A stretch of 10,421 nt of DNA from an uncultured Pseudomonadota bacterium. GTDB lineage: Bacteria; Pseudomonadota; Alphaproteobacteria; Rs-D84. Of the stretch, positions 1 through 5,883 are shown piece after piece. The notes beneath the pieces were generated by a model. That model saw only the letters and a program-made list of their open reading frames with translations, had not been told where the DNA came from and made no database searches. The position numbers were made by a program, and so were the translations under genes. The stretch spans positions 1 to 10,421 of the forward strand of contig CAMVAB010000024.1 of assembly GCA_947165335.1 (NCBI GenBank), written 5' to 3'. Position 1 is the stretch's first letter. Each line of letters begins with the position of its first letter.

Positions 1-513
1 GGTGTCCAAGAAAACATTTCCTATGTCGGTAATCGTGCAGTGTTGGTATATCAGTTGCCTTTATCTGAAATAGTTTTTGATTTTTATGATCGTGTTAAAT
101 CTTTATCTTCGGGATACGCTTCATTTGATTATGTTTTGTATGATTACAGGGTAAGTGATTTAGTAAAAGTTTCGATTCTTGTAAATGATGAAAATGTGGA
201 ACCGCTGTCATTTCTTTGTCATCGTGGTGCCGCAGAAAAACGTGGTCGTCAAATTGTTGAAAAATTAAAAGATTTAATTCCACGTCACCAATTTAAGATA
301 CCATTACAGGCGGCGATTGGCGGAAAAATTATTGCGCGCGAAACAATCGCTGCATATCGCAAAGATGTTACTGCGAAATGTTATGGTGGTGATATTACAC
401 GTAAAAGAAAGTTGCTCGAAAAACAAAAAGAAGGAAAAAAACGTCTTCGCACTTTCGGTAATGTAGAAATACCACAAACCGCATTTATTAACGCATTAAA
501 GGTTAGTGAATAA
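1..513 (+). CDS. lepA: Elongation factor 4 (LepA), C-terminal part, 5' truncated by window edge
   Basis: Frame 1 is open from the first base, giving 170 residues that end at TAA 511-513. The protein is the C-terminal end of LepA, a ribosome-associated translational GTPase related to EF-G; the GTPase domain lies outside the window. Recognisable family segments are the GYASFDY stretch at the end of the EF-G-V-like domain, the IPRHQFKIPLQAAIGGKIIARET segment (only part quoted by family name here), and the LepA-specific C-terminal domain with AKCYGGDITRKRKLLEKQKE and a terminal GNVEIPQTAF. The last two blocks closely match bacterial LepA as I remember it, and they separate it from EF-G. The GTG at 40 is an internal valine codon, not a start. 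A recombinase-like gene follows 17 bp downstream with its own ribosome binding site, so the two are probably co-transcribed. The partial status is certain and the identity is highly confident. Confidence 0.96.
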   Translation, partial: GVQENISYVGNRAVLVYQLPLSEIVFDFYDRVKSLSSGYASFDYVLYDYRVSDLVKVSILVNDENVEPLSFLCHRGAAEKRGRQIVEKLKDLIPRHQFKIPLQAAIGGKIIARETIAAYRKDVTAKCYGGDITRKRKLLEKQKEGKKRLRTFGNVEIPQTAFINALKVSE

Positions 514-530
514 TAAAATAAGGAAAAAAT

Positions 531-1529
531 ATGGCACATCAATTTTTCTTTAATTCATATATTCTTGATAGTCTTCCTGCACCAGAGGTTGGTTTTGATG
601 TTGTGCAAGATTTATCTGAACCAAGATTGCGTATGTATATCACGCAACGCGGTGTCAAAAGTTTTTTTGTTCGTAAACGTGTTAATGGGCGCGACAAAAG
701 AATCATTATTGGAAAATATCCTGAAACAGATATTGAAGAAGCACGCGCTAAAGTTAACGACATATTAAATAAAGCATCTAAAAAAATTCCAACTCGCAGA
801 AAAAAAATATCTTTCAAAGATTTTATAGAATTGTATTTGATGCACAAAGTGCGTCGCAGCGAAGATTCGCTGATGAAATTGAAACGTGCCATCAATTTGC
901 ATTTCAAAAATTTGTTTGAAAAAAATATCCAAGAATTATCTGTTAAAGAATTACAATACTCATTGGATAAAATAGAAGGGCGTGCGATGGCGGCTCGAAT
1001 GCAAGAATTATTACAAAGTGTGTTTAATTATGCGATTGATATGGGATATATGAAAAATAATCCTATGGATAATATTGAACGCATAACTGTGGTAAGACGT
1101 CAAAGAAAATTAAATAAATCAGGGTTGCAAAAATTATTGTCTGCAATTAAGAAAGAAAAAGATTTGAATTTGCGTTCTGCGTTTTTAATGTTGGTTTATG
1201 GTTTTGCGCCAAAAACAAAAATATTTAAAATGCGCTGGGAAGATTTAGATTTTAATCATGATTTATGGTGCGATTATCCGTTGTCTGACAAGGCTGTTTT
1301 ATTATTGCAAGATATACCACAAGACAGCGAATGGGTTTTTATGGGGCGTGGTCGTTTCCATTTAACTGATCCTCGTGTTGCATGGAAACGTATAACAAAG
1401 AACGCAGGCGTGCCAGGTGTGACAATCGATGATGTCTATAAATTCTTGATGCATGCGCTGGTATGGAATCCAGACAAAGATGTTTTGCGTGATAACATGA
1501 ATAATTTGTTATCAGATTTATTCGCATAA
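531..1529 (+). CDS. Degenerate tyrosine recombinase (integrase-like), probably catalytically inactive
   Basis: This encodes 332 residues, with an AAGGA-type ribosome binding site at 520-525. Residues about 10-85 resemble the arm-binding domain (DUF4102 type) of P4-like integrases, including GVKSFFVRKRVNGRDKR and IGKYPETDIEEAR. Residues about 94-183 resemble the SAM-like core-binding domain, ending in the typical FNYAIDMGYMKNNPMDNI. Residues about 195-332 resemble a shortened catalytic domain. MRWEDLDF at 234-241 and AWKRITKNAGVPG at 284-296 are family landmarks. The catalytic features are missing. The usual TGxRxxE segment reads YGFAPKTKIF, the beta-hairpin that carries the catalytic lysine is deleted after WEDLDF, the HxLR box reads DDVYK, and the protein ends without the second His/Trp box or the nucleophilic tyrosine. 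Family members are usually about 400 residues. The frame is nevertheless intact, which suggests a retained DNA-binding role or recent decay. It sits directly behind lepA. Confidence 0.8.
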   Translation: MAHQFFFNSYILDSLPAPEVGFDVVQDLSEPRLRMYITQRGVKSFFVRKRVNGRDKRIIIGKYPETDIEEARAKVNDILNKASKKIPTRRKKISFKDFIELYLMHKVRRSEDSLMKLKRAINLHFKNLFEKNIQELSVKELQYSLDKIEGRAMAARMQELLQSVFNYAIDMGYMKNNPMDNIERITVVRRQRKLNKSGLQKLLSAIKKEKDLNLRSAFLMLVYGFAPKTKIFKMRWEDLDFNHDLWCDYPLSDKAVLLLQDIPQDSEWVFMGRGRFHLTDPRVAWKRITKNAGVPGVTIDDVYKFLMHALVWNPDKDVLRDNMNNLLSDLFA

Positions 1530-1553
1530 TATAATTTTTATAAAAGTCAACAC

Positions 1554-1572
1554 TTTGTTATAGTTTGTTATA
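1554..1572 (+). repeat. Two direct repeats of TTTGTTATA, 10-bp period
   Basis: TTTGTTATA occurs at 1554-1562 and again at 1564-1572, so the copies are one helical turn apart. They lie immediately upstream of the acpP -35 hexamer. The second copy also contributes to a TATAAT at 1569-1574. The pair could be a regulator-binding site or an upstream promoter element. This is inferred from position and spacing only. Confidence 0.45.
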
Positions 1573-1577
1573 ATTCC

Positions 1578-1606
1578 TTGACACAGTTTACAGAAAATGA
1601 TATTTT
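1578..1606 (+). promoter_or_regulatory. Predicted acpP promoter
   Basis: A perfect -35 TTGACA at 1578-1583 is followed after 17 bp by TATTTT at 1601-1606, a moderate -10. Transcription would start near 1613, leaving about a 55-nt leader before acpP. A second possible promoter has TATAAT at 1569-1574 but only a weak -35 (GTCAAC, 1546-1551). The acpP terminator downstream suggests that this promoter mainly serves acpP. Confidence 0.6.
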
Positions 1607-1667
1607 GATATAAAAGGCGCCTGGGTAAAAACGGGCCACAAGATTAACAAAAACATAAGGATAAGAA

Positions 1668-1901
1668 ATGTCAACTTTTGAAAAAGTAAAAAAAATTGTA
1701 TGTGACAAATTAGGCGTTGATGAATCTAAGGTTACAGAAAGTGCTTCTTTCGTTAATGATTTGGGTGCAGATTCATTGGACGTTGTAGAATTCGTTATGG
1801 AAGTAGAAAAAGAATTTAACATCACAATTCCTGATGAAGAAGCAACAAAATTAGCAACTGTTGGGGATGCTGTTAAATACATCGAAGCACATGCAAAATA
1901 A
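1668..1901 (+). CDS. acpP: Acyl carrier protein
   Basis: This 77-residue protein has the normal length for bacterial AcpP. It carries the growing acyl chain on a 4'-phosphopantetheine arm in cytoplasmic type II fatty acid synthesis. The modification site is Ser36 in the motif GADSLDVVEFVMEVE, followed by the acidic helix II that partner enzymes such as FabF recognise. The protein is strongly acidic, as expected. The ATG at 1668 follows AAGGATAAG at 1657-1665, a good ribosome binding site. It has its own promoter upstream and a strong terminator directly after the stop, so it is likely expressed separately from the fabF unit. This would allow the high AcpP level cells need. Identity is certain from the sequence. 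Confidence 0.98.
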   Translation: MSTFEKVKKIVCDKLGVDESKVTESASFVNDLGADSLDVVEFVMEVEKEFNITIPDEEATKLATVGDAVKYIEAHAK

Positions 1902-1922
1902 TTGCTTTTAAATAGTTTGAAT

Positions 1923-1954
1923 AATAATGTCGCCGTTTGGCGACATTATTTTTT
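1923..1954 (+). terminator. Intrinsic terminator of acpP
   Basis: A perfect 12-bp stem pairs AATAATGTCGCC (1923-1934) with GGCGACATTATT (1939-1950) around a GTTT loop. A run of T follows to 1954. It lies 21 bp after the acpP stop. The A-rich left arm makes it potentially functional in both directions. Confidence 0.93.
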
Positions 1955-1960
1955 ATGTCG

Positions 1961-1989
1961 TTGATTTACAAAATAATTTATAGTATGAT
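1961..1989 (+). promoter_or_regulatory. Predicted fabF promoter
   Basis: TTGATT at 1961-1966 and TATGAT at 1984-1989 are separated by 17 bp. Each hexamer is one or two bases from consensus. The site starts just after the acpP terminator, and transcription would begin about 25 nt before the fabF ATG. It probably drives fabF and the genes behind it. Confidence 0.6.
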
Positions 1990-2018
1990 TTGCGCGATAA
2001 ATAAAAAAGGATTGGTTA

Positions 2019-3269
2019 ATGAGAAGAGTTGTTATCACCGGTATGGGTATTGTTTCACCAGTTGGTACAGGTATTGAATACGCATGGAAAAATTTATTAG
2101 ATGGTAAAACTGGAATTCATAAAATTACACATTTTGATACAGAAGAAATCGCTTCTAAGATTGCGGGTATTCCACAACGCGGAACCGAACCCGGGGATTT
2201 TAATCCTGATACTGTTGTCGATCCTCGCGAACAACGCAAAATGGATAATACGATTATTTATGGACTTGTTGCCGCGGATGAAGCGATTAAAGATGCGGGT
2301 TTAGTCGAATATGATGGTGATAAAGAACGTATTGGTGTATCGGTCGGCAGTGGTGTTGGTGGTTTGTCTACTATTGCTGCAACAGATAAAGATATTATTG
2401 AACACGGATCCAGATTTGTTAGTCCATTTTTTGTACCTAAAAGTGTTGTGAATATGACTTCGGGGTACATTTCAATTAAATATGGATTTTCAGGACCAAA
2501 TATTGCGATGGCAACTGCATGTGCAACAGGTTCTCATTCAATTGGTGAAGGCGCAGAAATTATTAAGCGCGGTGATGCCGATATTATGATTTGTGGTGGA
2601 ACAGAAGCAGCGGTTTGTCCATTGGGTATGATTGGTTTTGCTGCGATGCGCGCATTAAGTACGCGCAATGATGATCCTGAACATGCTTCTCGTCCATGGG
2701 ATGCGGGTCGCGATGGTTTTGTTATGGGTGAAGGTTCTGGTATATTGGTTTTGGAAGAATATGAACACGCAGTAAAACGTGGGGCTAAAATTTATGCCGA
2801 AGTTGCTGGTTTTGGAATGAGTGCTGATGCGCATCATATTACCGCACCGGCGCCAGAAGGTGTGGGCGGAAAACGCGCAATGTTAATCGCATTAGAAAAA
2901 GCTGGATTAAAACCTGAAGATGTTGATTATGTTAATGCGCATGGAACATCTACGGGACTCGGTGATTTGGGTGAATTGGTTGCTGTTAAAGATTTGTTTG
3001 ATCATAAAAAAACATGTATGTCATCAACAAAATCTATGACAGGACATTTGTTGGGTGCTGCAGGTGCAATCGAAGCAATATTCTGTGTATTAGCGATTCG
3101 TGATAATATGGTGCCACCAACAATGAATTTGGAAAATCCAATTGAAGAAGTAGGTGATTTCAATCTGGTTCCAAACAAAGCACAACAACACAATGTTGAT
3201 GTGGCATTAAGTAATTCGTTTGGGTTTGGGGGGACAAACGCCAGTTTAATTTTGAAACGCGTTAAATAA
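2019..3269 (+). CDS. fabF: Beta-ketoacyl-ACP synthase II
   Basis: This 416-residue protein has the typical FabF/KAS II length. It catalyses decarboxylative Claisen condensation of malonyl-ACP with acyl-ACP, the elongation step of type II fatty acid synthesis, and is important for long and unsaturated chains. The thiolase-fold active-site residues are all present: Cys168 in TACATGSHS, His308 in NAHGTST, Lys338 in SSTKSMTGH and His343 in the same block. The gating loop NSFGFGGTN is at 399-407. The N-terminus MRRVVITGMGIVSPVG starts at the family-conserved position, and AAAAAAGG at 2003-2010 serves as ribosome binding site. Its acyl partner is encoded just upstream by acpP. FabF rather than FabB is indicated by length and by the acpP-fabF order. 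An unknown gene follows 27 bp later with no terminator between them. Confidence 0.97.
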   Translation: MRRVVITGMGIVSPVGTGIEYAWKNLLDGKTGIHKITHFDTEEIASKIAGIPQRGTEPGDFNPDTVVDPREQRKMDNTIIYGLVAADEAIKDAGLVEYDGDKERIGVSVGSGVGGLSTIAATDKDIIEHGSRFVSPFFVPKSVVNMTSGYISIKYGFSGPNIAMATACATGSHSIGEGAEIIKRGDADIMICGGTEAAVCPLGMIGFAAMRALSTRNDDPEHASRPWDAGRDGFVMGEGSGILVLEEYEHAVKRGAKIYAEVAGFGMSADAHHITAPAPEGVGGKRAMLIALEKAGLKPEDVDYVNAHGTSTGLGDLGELVAVKDLFDHKKTCMSSTKSMTGHLLGAAGAIEAIFCVLAIRDNMVPPTMNLENPIEEVGDFNLVPNKAQQHNVDVALSNSFGFGGTNASLILKRVK

Positions 3270-3296
3270 ACGCGCATATAAAGAAAGGAAAGGGCG

Positions 3297-3944
3297 ATGT
3301 CAGAAAACAAAAAAATTGCAAATGAAATTAAATCGTTGTTAGAAAACGGTTCGAAAATTTCATTAACTAATCAAGATACTTTTTATCTTTATTCTACTAA
3401 TAGAGATTTGTTAGCAACAATCGATTGTTTTCGGAATGAAAAATCCGGACAAAAATATACCATCTTTGTTAATGGTTTGCCAACTAGTAGAAAATTTTAT
3501 AAATCAAACGATGAATATAAAAAATTATATAATTATGTAAACAGAGTTTATAATTTTGAATCAAGCCTTGGGCAAAAAATTGATAAAACCCCGTTCGTTT
3601 TATCTGATGTACAGGCAATGTGGGCTTATGCACACGCCAGTAAATCAATTGAAAAAGAACAGGAATTTTTGAATGATTTAATCCATTCTTTAATTCAAAA
3701 AAAATGTCCAATTGATTTTATCCAACGCACAATTTATTGTTTTAGAATACCTGATTTAAAGAACAGTTTCCCAAAAGAGTTTTGGGTATTAAACGCATCT
3801 AATAAACTTGTTGAATATAAAACATCACACCGGAATATTTGGTTTTATACTGGACCAAATGTTAACAGTAAATTTATTCCGATGGATGATGAAGCAAGAA
3901 AAATTTTTGACAAAGTTAAATCAGCATTGCAAAATCAAAAATAA
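3297..3944 (+). CDS. Hypothetical protein, 215 residues
   Basis: I do not recognise a family. The ATG at 3297 has a strong ribosome binding site, AAAGGAAAGG at 3285-3294, and the frame lies 27 bp after fabF on the same strand, so translation is credible. The product is lysine- and asparagine-rich with many aromatic residues (FYLYSTN, YKKLYNYVNRVYNF, NIWFYTGPN). No signal peptide, membrane segment or obvious nucleotide-binding or metal motif is visible, which suggests a soluble cytoplasmic protein. The region around residues 105-145 looks helical (MWAYAHASKSIEKEQEFLNDL). By eye its codons are more AT-rich than those of fabF, which could reflect weaker selection or acquisition. It ends 6 bp before tRNA-Pro(CGG), and a possible tRNA promoter lies inside its last codons. 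No function is proposed. Confidence 0.82.
   Translation: MSENKKIANEIKSLLENGSKISLTNQDTFYLYSTNRDLLATIDCFRNEKSGQKYTIFVNGLPTSRKFYKSNDEYKKLYNYVNRVYNFESSLGQKIDKTPFVLSDVQAMWAYAHASKSIEKEQEFLNDLIHSLIQKKCPIDFIQRTIYCFRIPDLKNSFPKEFWVLNASNKLVEYKTSHRNIWFYTGPNVNSKFIPMDDEARKIFDKVKSALQNQK
3907..3935 (+). promoter_or_regulatory. Possible internal promoter for tRNA-Pro(CGG)
   Basis: A perfect TTGACA at 3907-3912 lies inside the 3' end of the hypothetical gene. It is followed after 17 bp by CAAAAT at 3930-3935, which matches 4 of 6 consensus -10 bases. A start near 3942 would give only about a 9-nt leader before the tRNA, a normal arrangement for tRNA genes. The weak -10 keeps confidence modest. Confidence 0.4.
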
Positions 3945-3950
3945 AGTTTA

Positions 3951-4027
<77 letters not shown>

Positions 4028-4044
4028 ACCTTTAGGTGTTTAGT

Positions 4045-4461
4045 ATGACAACAGAAAAAGATACTCTAAGATATGGTGTAGGCGTTTGGTTGTTTAATCC
4101 GTTGGGGCAGGTGCTGATGGGACTTCGTTTATCTAATCATGGACATAATACGTGGTCTGCACCTGGTGGAAAACCAGAACAAGGCGAAACTTTTGAAGAT
4201 ACTGCGGTAAGAGAAGTTTTTGAAGAAACAGGAATAAAAATAAATAAAAGCGATTTAAAATATATCGCGACAACTGATGATATGTTTCCTGATTTACATT
4301 ATCAGACAACTCATTTTCGTGTGAATAATATCAAAGCCACACCAGTTGTTATGGAAGAAAATAAATGTGCAAAATGGCAATGGTTTGATTTGAATAAATT
4401 GCCAAACAATTTATTTTTATCAGCACAAAATTTATTTAAACAAAAAGTATTCGGGGTGTAG
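4045..4461 (+). CDS. Nudix (MutT-like) hydrolase
   Basis: Starting from ATG 4045, the product has 138 residues. It carries a complete Nudix box, GKPEQGETFEDTAVREVFEETGI, which fits Gx5Ex7REUxEExGU; the REVFEE glutamates should bind the catalytic magnesium. The family hydrolyses nucleoside diphosphates linked to another group. The overall layout, with WSAPGGK before the box and KWQWFDLNKLP near the end, resembles the MutT/NUDT15-type nucleotide-pool cleaners, but substrate cannot be read from sequence. I prefer ATG 4045 over GTG 4036 because TAGGTG at 4033-4038 is a ribosome binding site suited to 4045. The gene sits between two proline tRNAs. Its stop TAG (4459-4461) lies within the second tRNA, so the last 10 nt of the CDS are also tRNA sequence. 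Confidence 0.93.
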   Translation: MTTEKDTLRYGVGVWLFNPLGQVLMGLRLSNHGHNTWSAPGGKPEQGETFEDTAVREVFEETGIKINKSDLKYIATTDDMFPDLHYQTTHFRVNNIKATPVVMEENKCAKWQWFDLNKLPNNLFLSAQNLFKQKVFGV

Positions 4462-4528
4462 CGCAGTCTGGTAGCGTGTTTGTCTGGGGGGCAAAAGGTC
4501 ACGGGTTCGAATCCCGTCACTCCGACCA
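4452..4528 (+). tRNA. tRNA-Pro (anticodon GGG)
   Basis: This is a 77-nt cloverleaf. The acceptor CGGGGTG (4452-4458) pairs with CACTCCG (4518-4524) with one G-U. The D arm is GCGC/GCGT. The anticodon stem TTTGT/GCAAA encloses CTGGGGG with GGG at 4486-4488. The T stem ACGGG/CCCGT encloses TTCGAAT, and ACCA is encoded. The D-arm region TAGCGCAGTCTGGTAGCG is much like E. coli proL tRNA, and C1-G72 supports proline identity. It reads CCC and CCU codons. Its first 10 nt overlap the end of the Nudix CDS, so U8-A9-G10 double as the stop codon. A copy of its last 14 nt recurs at 4703-4716. Confidence 0.96.
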
Positions 4529-4568
4529 GATAAAAGAACAAGGGCAAAAGCCCTTGTTCTTTTATCTG
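4527..4568 (+). terminator. Long intrinsic terminator-like hairpin after tRNA-Pro(GGG)
   Basis: A perfect 19-bp inverted repeat spans 4527-4545 and 4550-4568 with an AAAA loop. The GC-rich top (AAGGGC/GCCCTT) and the TCTTTTAT in the descending arm make it a plausible terminator. The left arm begins with the CA of the tRNA CCA end. The mirrored A-rich left arm would also allow termination from the opposite direction. It closes the fabF-to-tRNA unit. Confidence 0.75.
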
Positions 4569-4577
4569 TCAAAAAGT

Positions 4578-4709
4578 AGTGACGGGATGGGCCAGAGCGA
4601 AGCGCATGGCCAATACGAAGATGAACAATTAACAACCATTCAAAAACGGATATATTTGATAGAGTTTTTGTTTATGGTTGGTTTATTGTTTATAGAGGAA
4701 GGCGTCACT
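4578..4709. repeat. Imperfect palindromic element
   Basis: The ends are inverted copies: AGTGACG at 4578-4584 and CGTCACT at 4703-4709. Inside, 4624-4647 pairs imperfectly with 4664-4690 around a 16-nt loop. The left arm carries an extra stretch with its own short GGCCA/TGGCC pair near 4590-4612. The element contains no credible gene. It resembles a small palindromic repeat or MITE-like unit, but I see only one copy in this window. Confidence 0.5.
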
Positions 4710-4716
4710 CCGACCA
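4703..4716 (+). repeat. 14-nt duplicate of the tRNA-Pro(GGG) 3' end (att-like)
   Basis: CGTCACTCCGACCA here is identical to 4515-4528, which covers the last three T-stem bases, the acceptor 3' strand, the discriminator and CCA. Flanking bases differ on both sides. Duplication of a tRNA 3' end is the usual footprint of site-specific integration, although the enclosed DNA is only about 190 bp. A partial tRNA duplication is the alternative. Confidence 0.6.
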
Positions 4717-4729
4717 AGTTTTTATTTTA

Positions 4730-4757
4730 TTGTTTTTGTGAAAACATTGTTTATAAT
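4730..4757 (+). promoter_or_regulatory. Predicted mltG promoter
   Basis: TTGTTT at 4730-4735 and a perfect TATAAT at 4752-4757 have a 16-bp spacer. The predicted start is at about 4764-4765, which coincides with the ATG of mltG. Transcription from here would give a leaderless mRNA. Confidence 0.5.
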
Positions 4758-4764
4758 TCGCTTT

Positions 4765-5775
4765 ATGAGAAAAATATCAAAGAAGCAGTTCAAGAATATC
4801 AAAGAATGGGTCAAATTTGCATTGGCCATTGTATGTGTTGTTGTTTTTATTGTTTTCTTTATTTTTAATGTATGGTCGCCGGTTAAAAAAGATACTAATG
4901 TAATTGTTCCTCGCGGGGCCTCTGTTACTGGGATGACGAATTACCTTTATAAAAATAAAATTATAAAATCCAAAGGTCTGTTTTATTTTTCAATTCGATT
5001 AAATGGTGGACAAATTCAGGCTGGCGAATACGAAATTCCACGCGGGGCAGGTATATGGACAATTGCCGATATGATTTCGCATGGGCGCGTTGCGACAACA
5101 ACAATTACTATTCCCGAAGGTTTCACAATCAAACAAACAAAAAATTTATTGATGAATACATCTTATTTGGATGGGGATGTTGATTGTGAAAAAGATTTGC
5201 CGGTATGTAAACTGAAAGATGGGGACGTTTTCCCGGATACTTATCGTGTTGCACGTGGAACATCACGTTTAGCCGTTCTTGAATTGGCGCGTAAAAAAAT
5301 GGAGTCTGTGAAACAGTCTTTTGATGGGGTAAAATATCCAAAACCATTAAAAAATTGGAACGAAGTTATGGTTTTGGCATCCATAGTTCAAAAAGAAACA
5401 CCAAAGAAGAGCGAAATGCCACTTGTTGCGGGTGTGTATCTTAACCGATTAAATACTAATATGCGTCTTCAAGCATGTCCGACAGTTGTGTATGCTTTGA
5501 CCAAATTTGAAGGAGATATGCATGGTGAACCGTTACTGTCTAAACATTTAAAGATAGACAGCCCGTATAATACTTATACTCACAACGGTTTGCCGCCGCG
5601 TCCAATCGCCAATGTTGGTTTGGATGCTATTCGTGCTGTGTTAAACCCTGCAAAGAGTGATTTTTTGTTCTTTGTAGCAGACGGGCATGGCGGACATAAT
5701 TTTTCCAAAACATACAGCGAACACGAAAAGAATCATGATAAATGGCGCGAAATCAAGAAAGAATTAAACAAATAA
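4765..5775 (+). CDS. mltG: Endolytic murein transglycosylase (YceG/MltG family)
   Basis: From ATG 4765 the product has 336 residues. MltG is an inner-membrane enzyme that cuts nascent glycan strands endolytically and so limits peptidoglycan strand length. A short basic N-terminus (RKISKKQFKN) is followed by one membrane helix at about 17-36 (FALAIVCVVVFIVFFIF), leaving the rest periplasmic. A LysM-like region includes VPRGASVTGMTNYL and GEYEIPRGAG. The catalytic domain contains TIPEGFT, PDTYRV, the active-site block LASIVQKET with its conserved glutamate (Glu211 here) and LNRLNTNMRLQACPTVVYAL, and ends with NGLPPRPIANVG. Length fits the family. GTG 4738 is an in-frame alternative adding nine residues. 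Neither start has a clear Shine-Dalgarno, but the predicted promoter favours 4765. fabF followed by mltG is a common alphaproteobacterial order, here interrupted by the unknown gene, tRNAs and Nudix gene. Confidence 0.95.
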   Translation: MRKISKKQFKNIKEWVKFALAIVCVVVFIVFFIFNVWSPVKKDTNVIVPRGASVTGMTNYLYKNKIIKSKGLFYFSIRLNGGQIQAGEYEIPRGAGIWTIADMISHGRVATTTITIPEGFTIKQTKNLLMNTSYLDGDVDCEKDLPVCKLKDGDVFPDTYRVARGTSRLAVLELARKKMESVKQSFDGVKYPKPLKNWNEVMVLASIVQKETPKKSEMPLVAGVYLNRLNTNMRLQACPTVVYALTKFEGDMHGEPLLSKHLKIDSPYNTYTHNGLPPRPIANVGLDAIRAVLNPAKSDFLFFVADGHGGHNFSKTYSEHEKNHDKWREIKKELNK

Positions 5776-5780
5776 AAAAG

Positions 5781-5800
5781 CGCACATTATTTTATGTGCG
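5781..5800. repeat. Small inverted repeat after mltG
   Basis: CGCACAT (5781-5787) pairs with ATGTGCG (5794-5800) around TATTTT, six bases after the mltG stop codon. No T-run follows directly, so it is a poor intrinsic terminator but could protect the 3' end or act with downstream T-rich DNA. A second hairpin, ACAAGAAA/TTTCTTGT at 5835-5855, lies before the next promoter. Confidence 0.4.
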
Positions 5801-5851
5801 ACGCGCGCTATTATAACATATTTTTCGTTTTTTTACAAGAAATCTATTTTC

Positions 5852-5880
5852 TTGTTATCCCAAAATTCCTATGAGATAAT
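5852..5880 (+). promoter_or_regulatory. Predicted promoter of the outer-membrane protein gene
   Basis: TTGTTA at 5852-5857 and GATAAT at 5875-5880 are separated by 17 bp. Transcription would start near 5886-5888, giving a leader of about 48 nt. The gene has its own terminator, which fits a single-gene unit. Confidence 0.55.
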
Positions 5881-5883
5881 ATT

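Noticed and set aside
40..513. GTG at 40 as a gene start
   Set aside because: The frame is open to base 1, and upstream residues (GVQENISYVGNRA) continue into LepA, so this is an internal valine.
4036..4044. GTG 4036 as the Nudix start
   Set aside because: The TAGGTG ribosome binding site overlaps it and is spaced correctly for ATG 4045.
4311..4635. Minus-strand frames across tRNA-Pro(GGG) (TGFEPVTFCPP and GIRTRDLLPP type peptides)
   Set aside because: These are the familiar false proteins read antisense through tRNA T arms; they have no ribosome binding site and overlap a solid tRNA.
4703..4716. A third tRNA gene ending at 4716
   Set aside because: Only the last 14 nt match; no T loop, anticodon arm or 5' acceptor strand is found upstream.
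4476..4868. Plus-strand frame of 130 residues running from the tRNA into mltG
   Set aside because: It begins inside the tRNA, crosses the terminator and palindrome, and overlaps the start of mltG in another frame.
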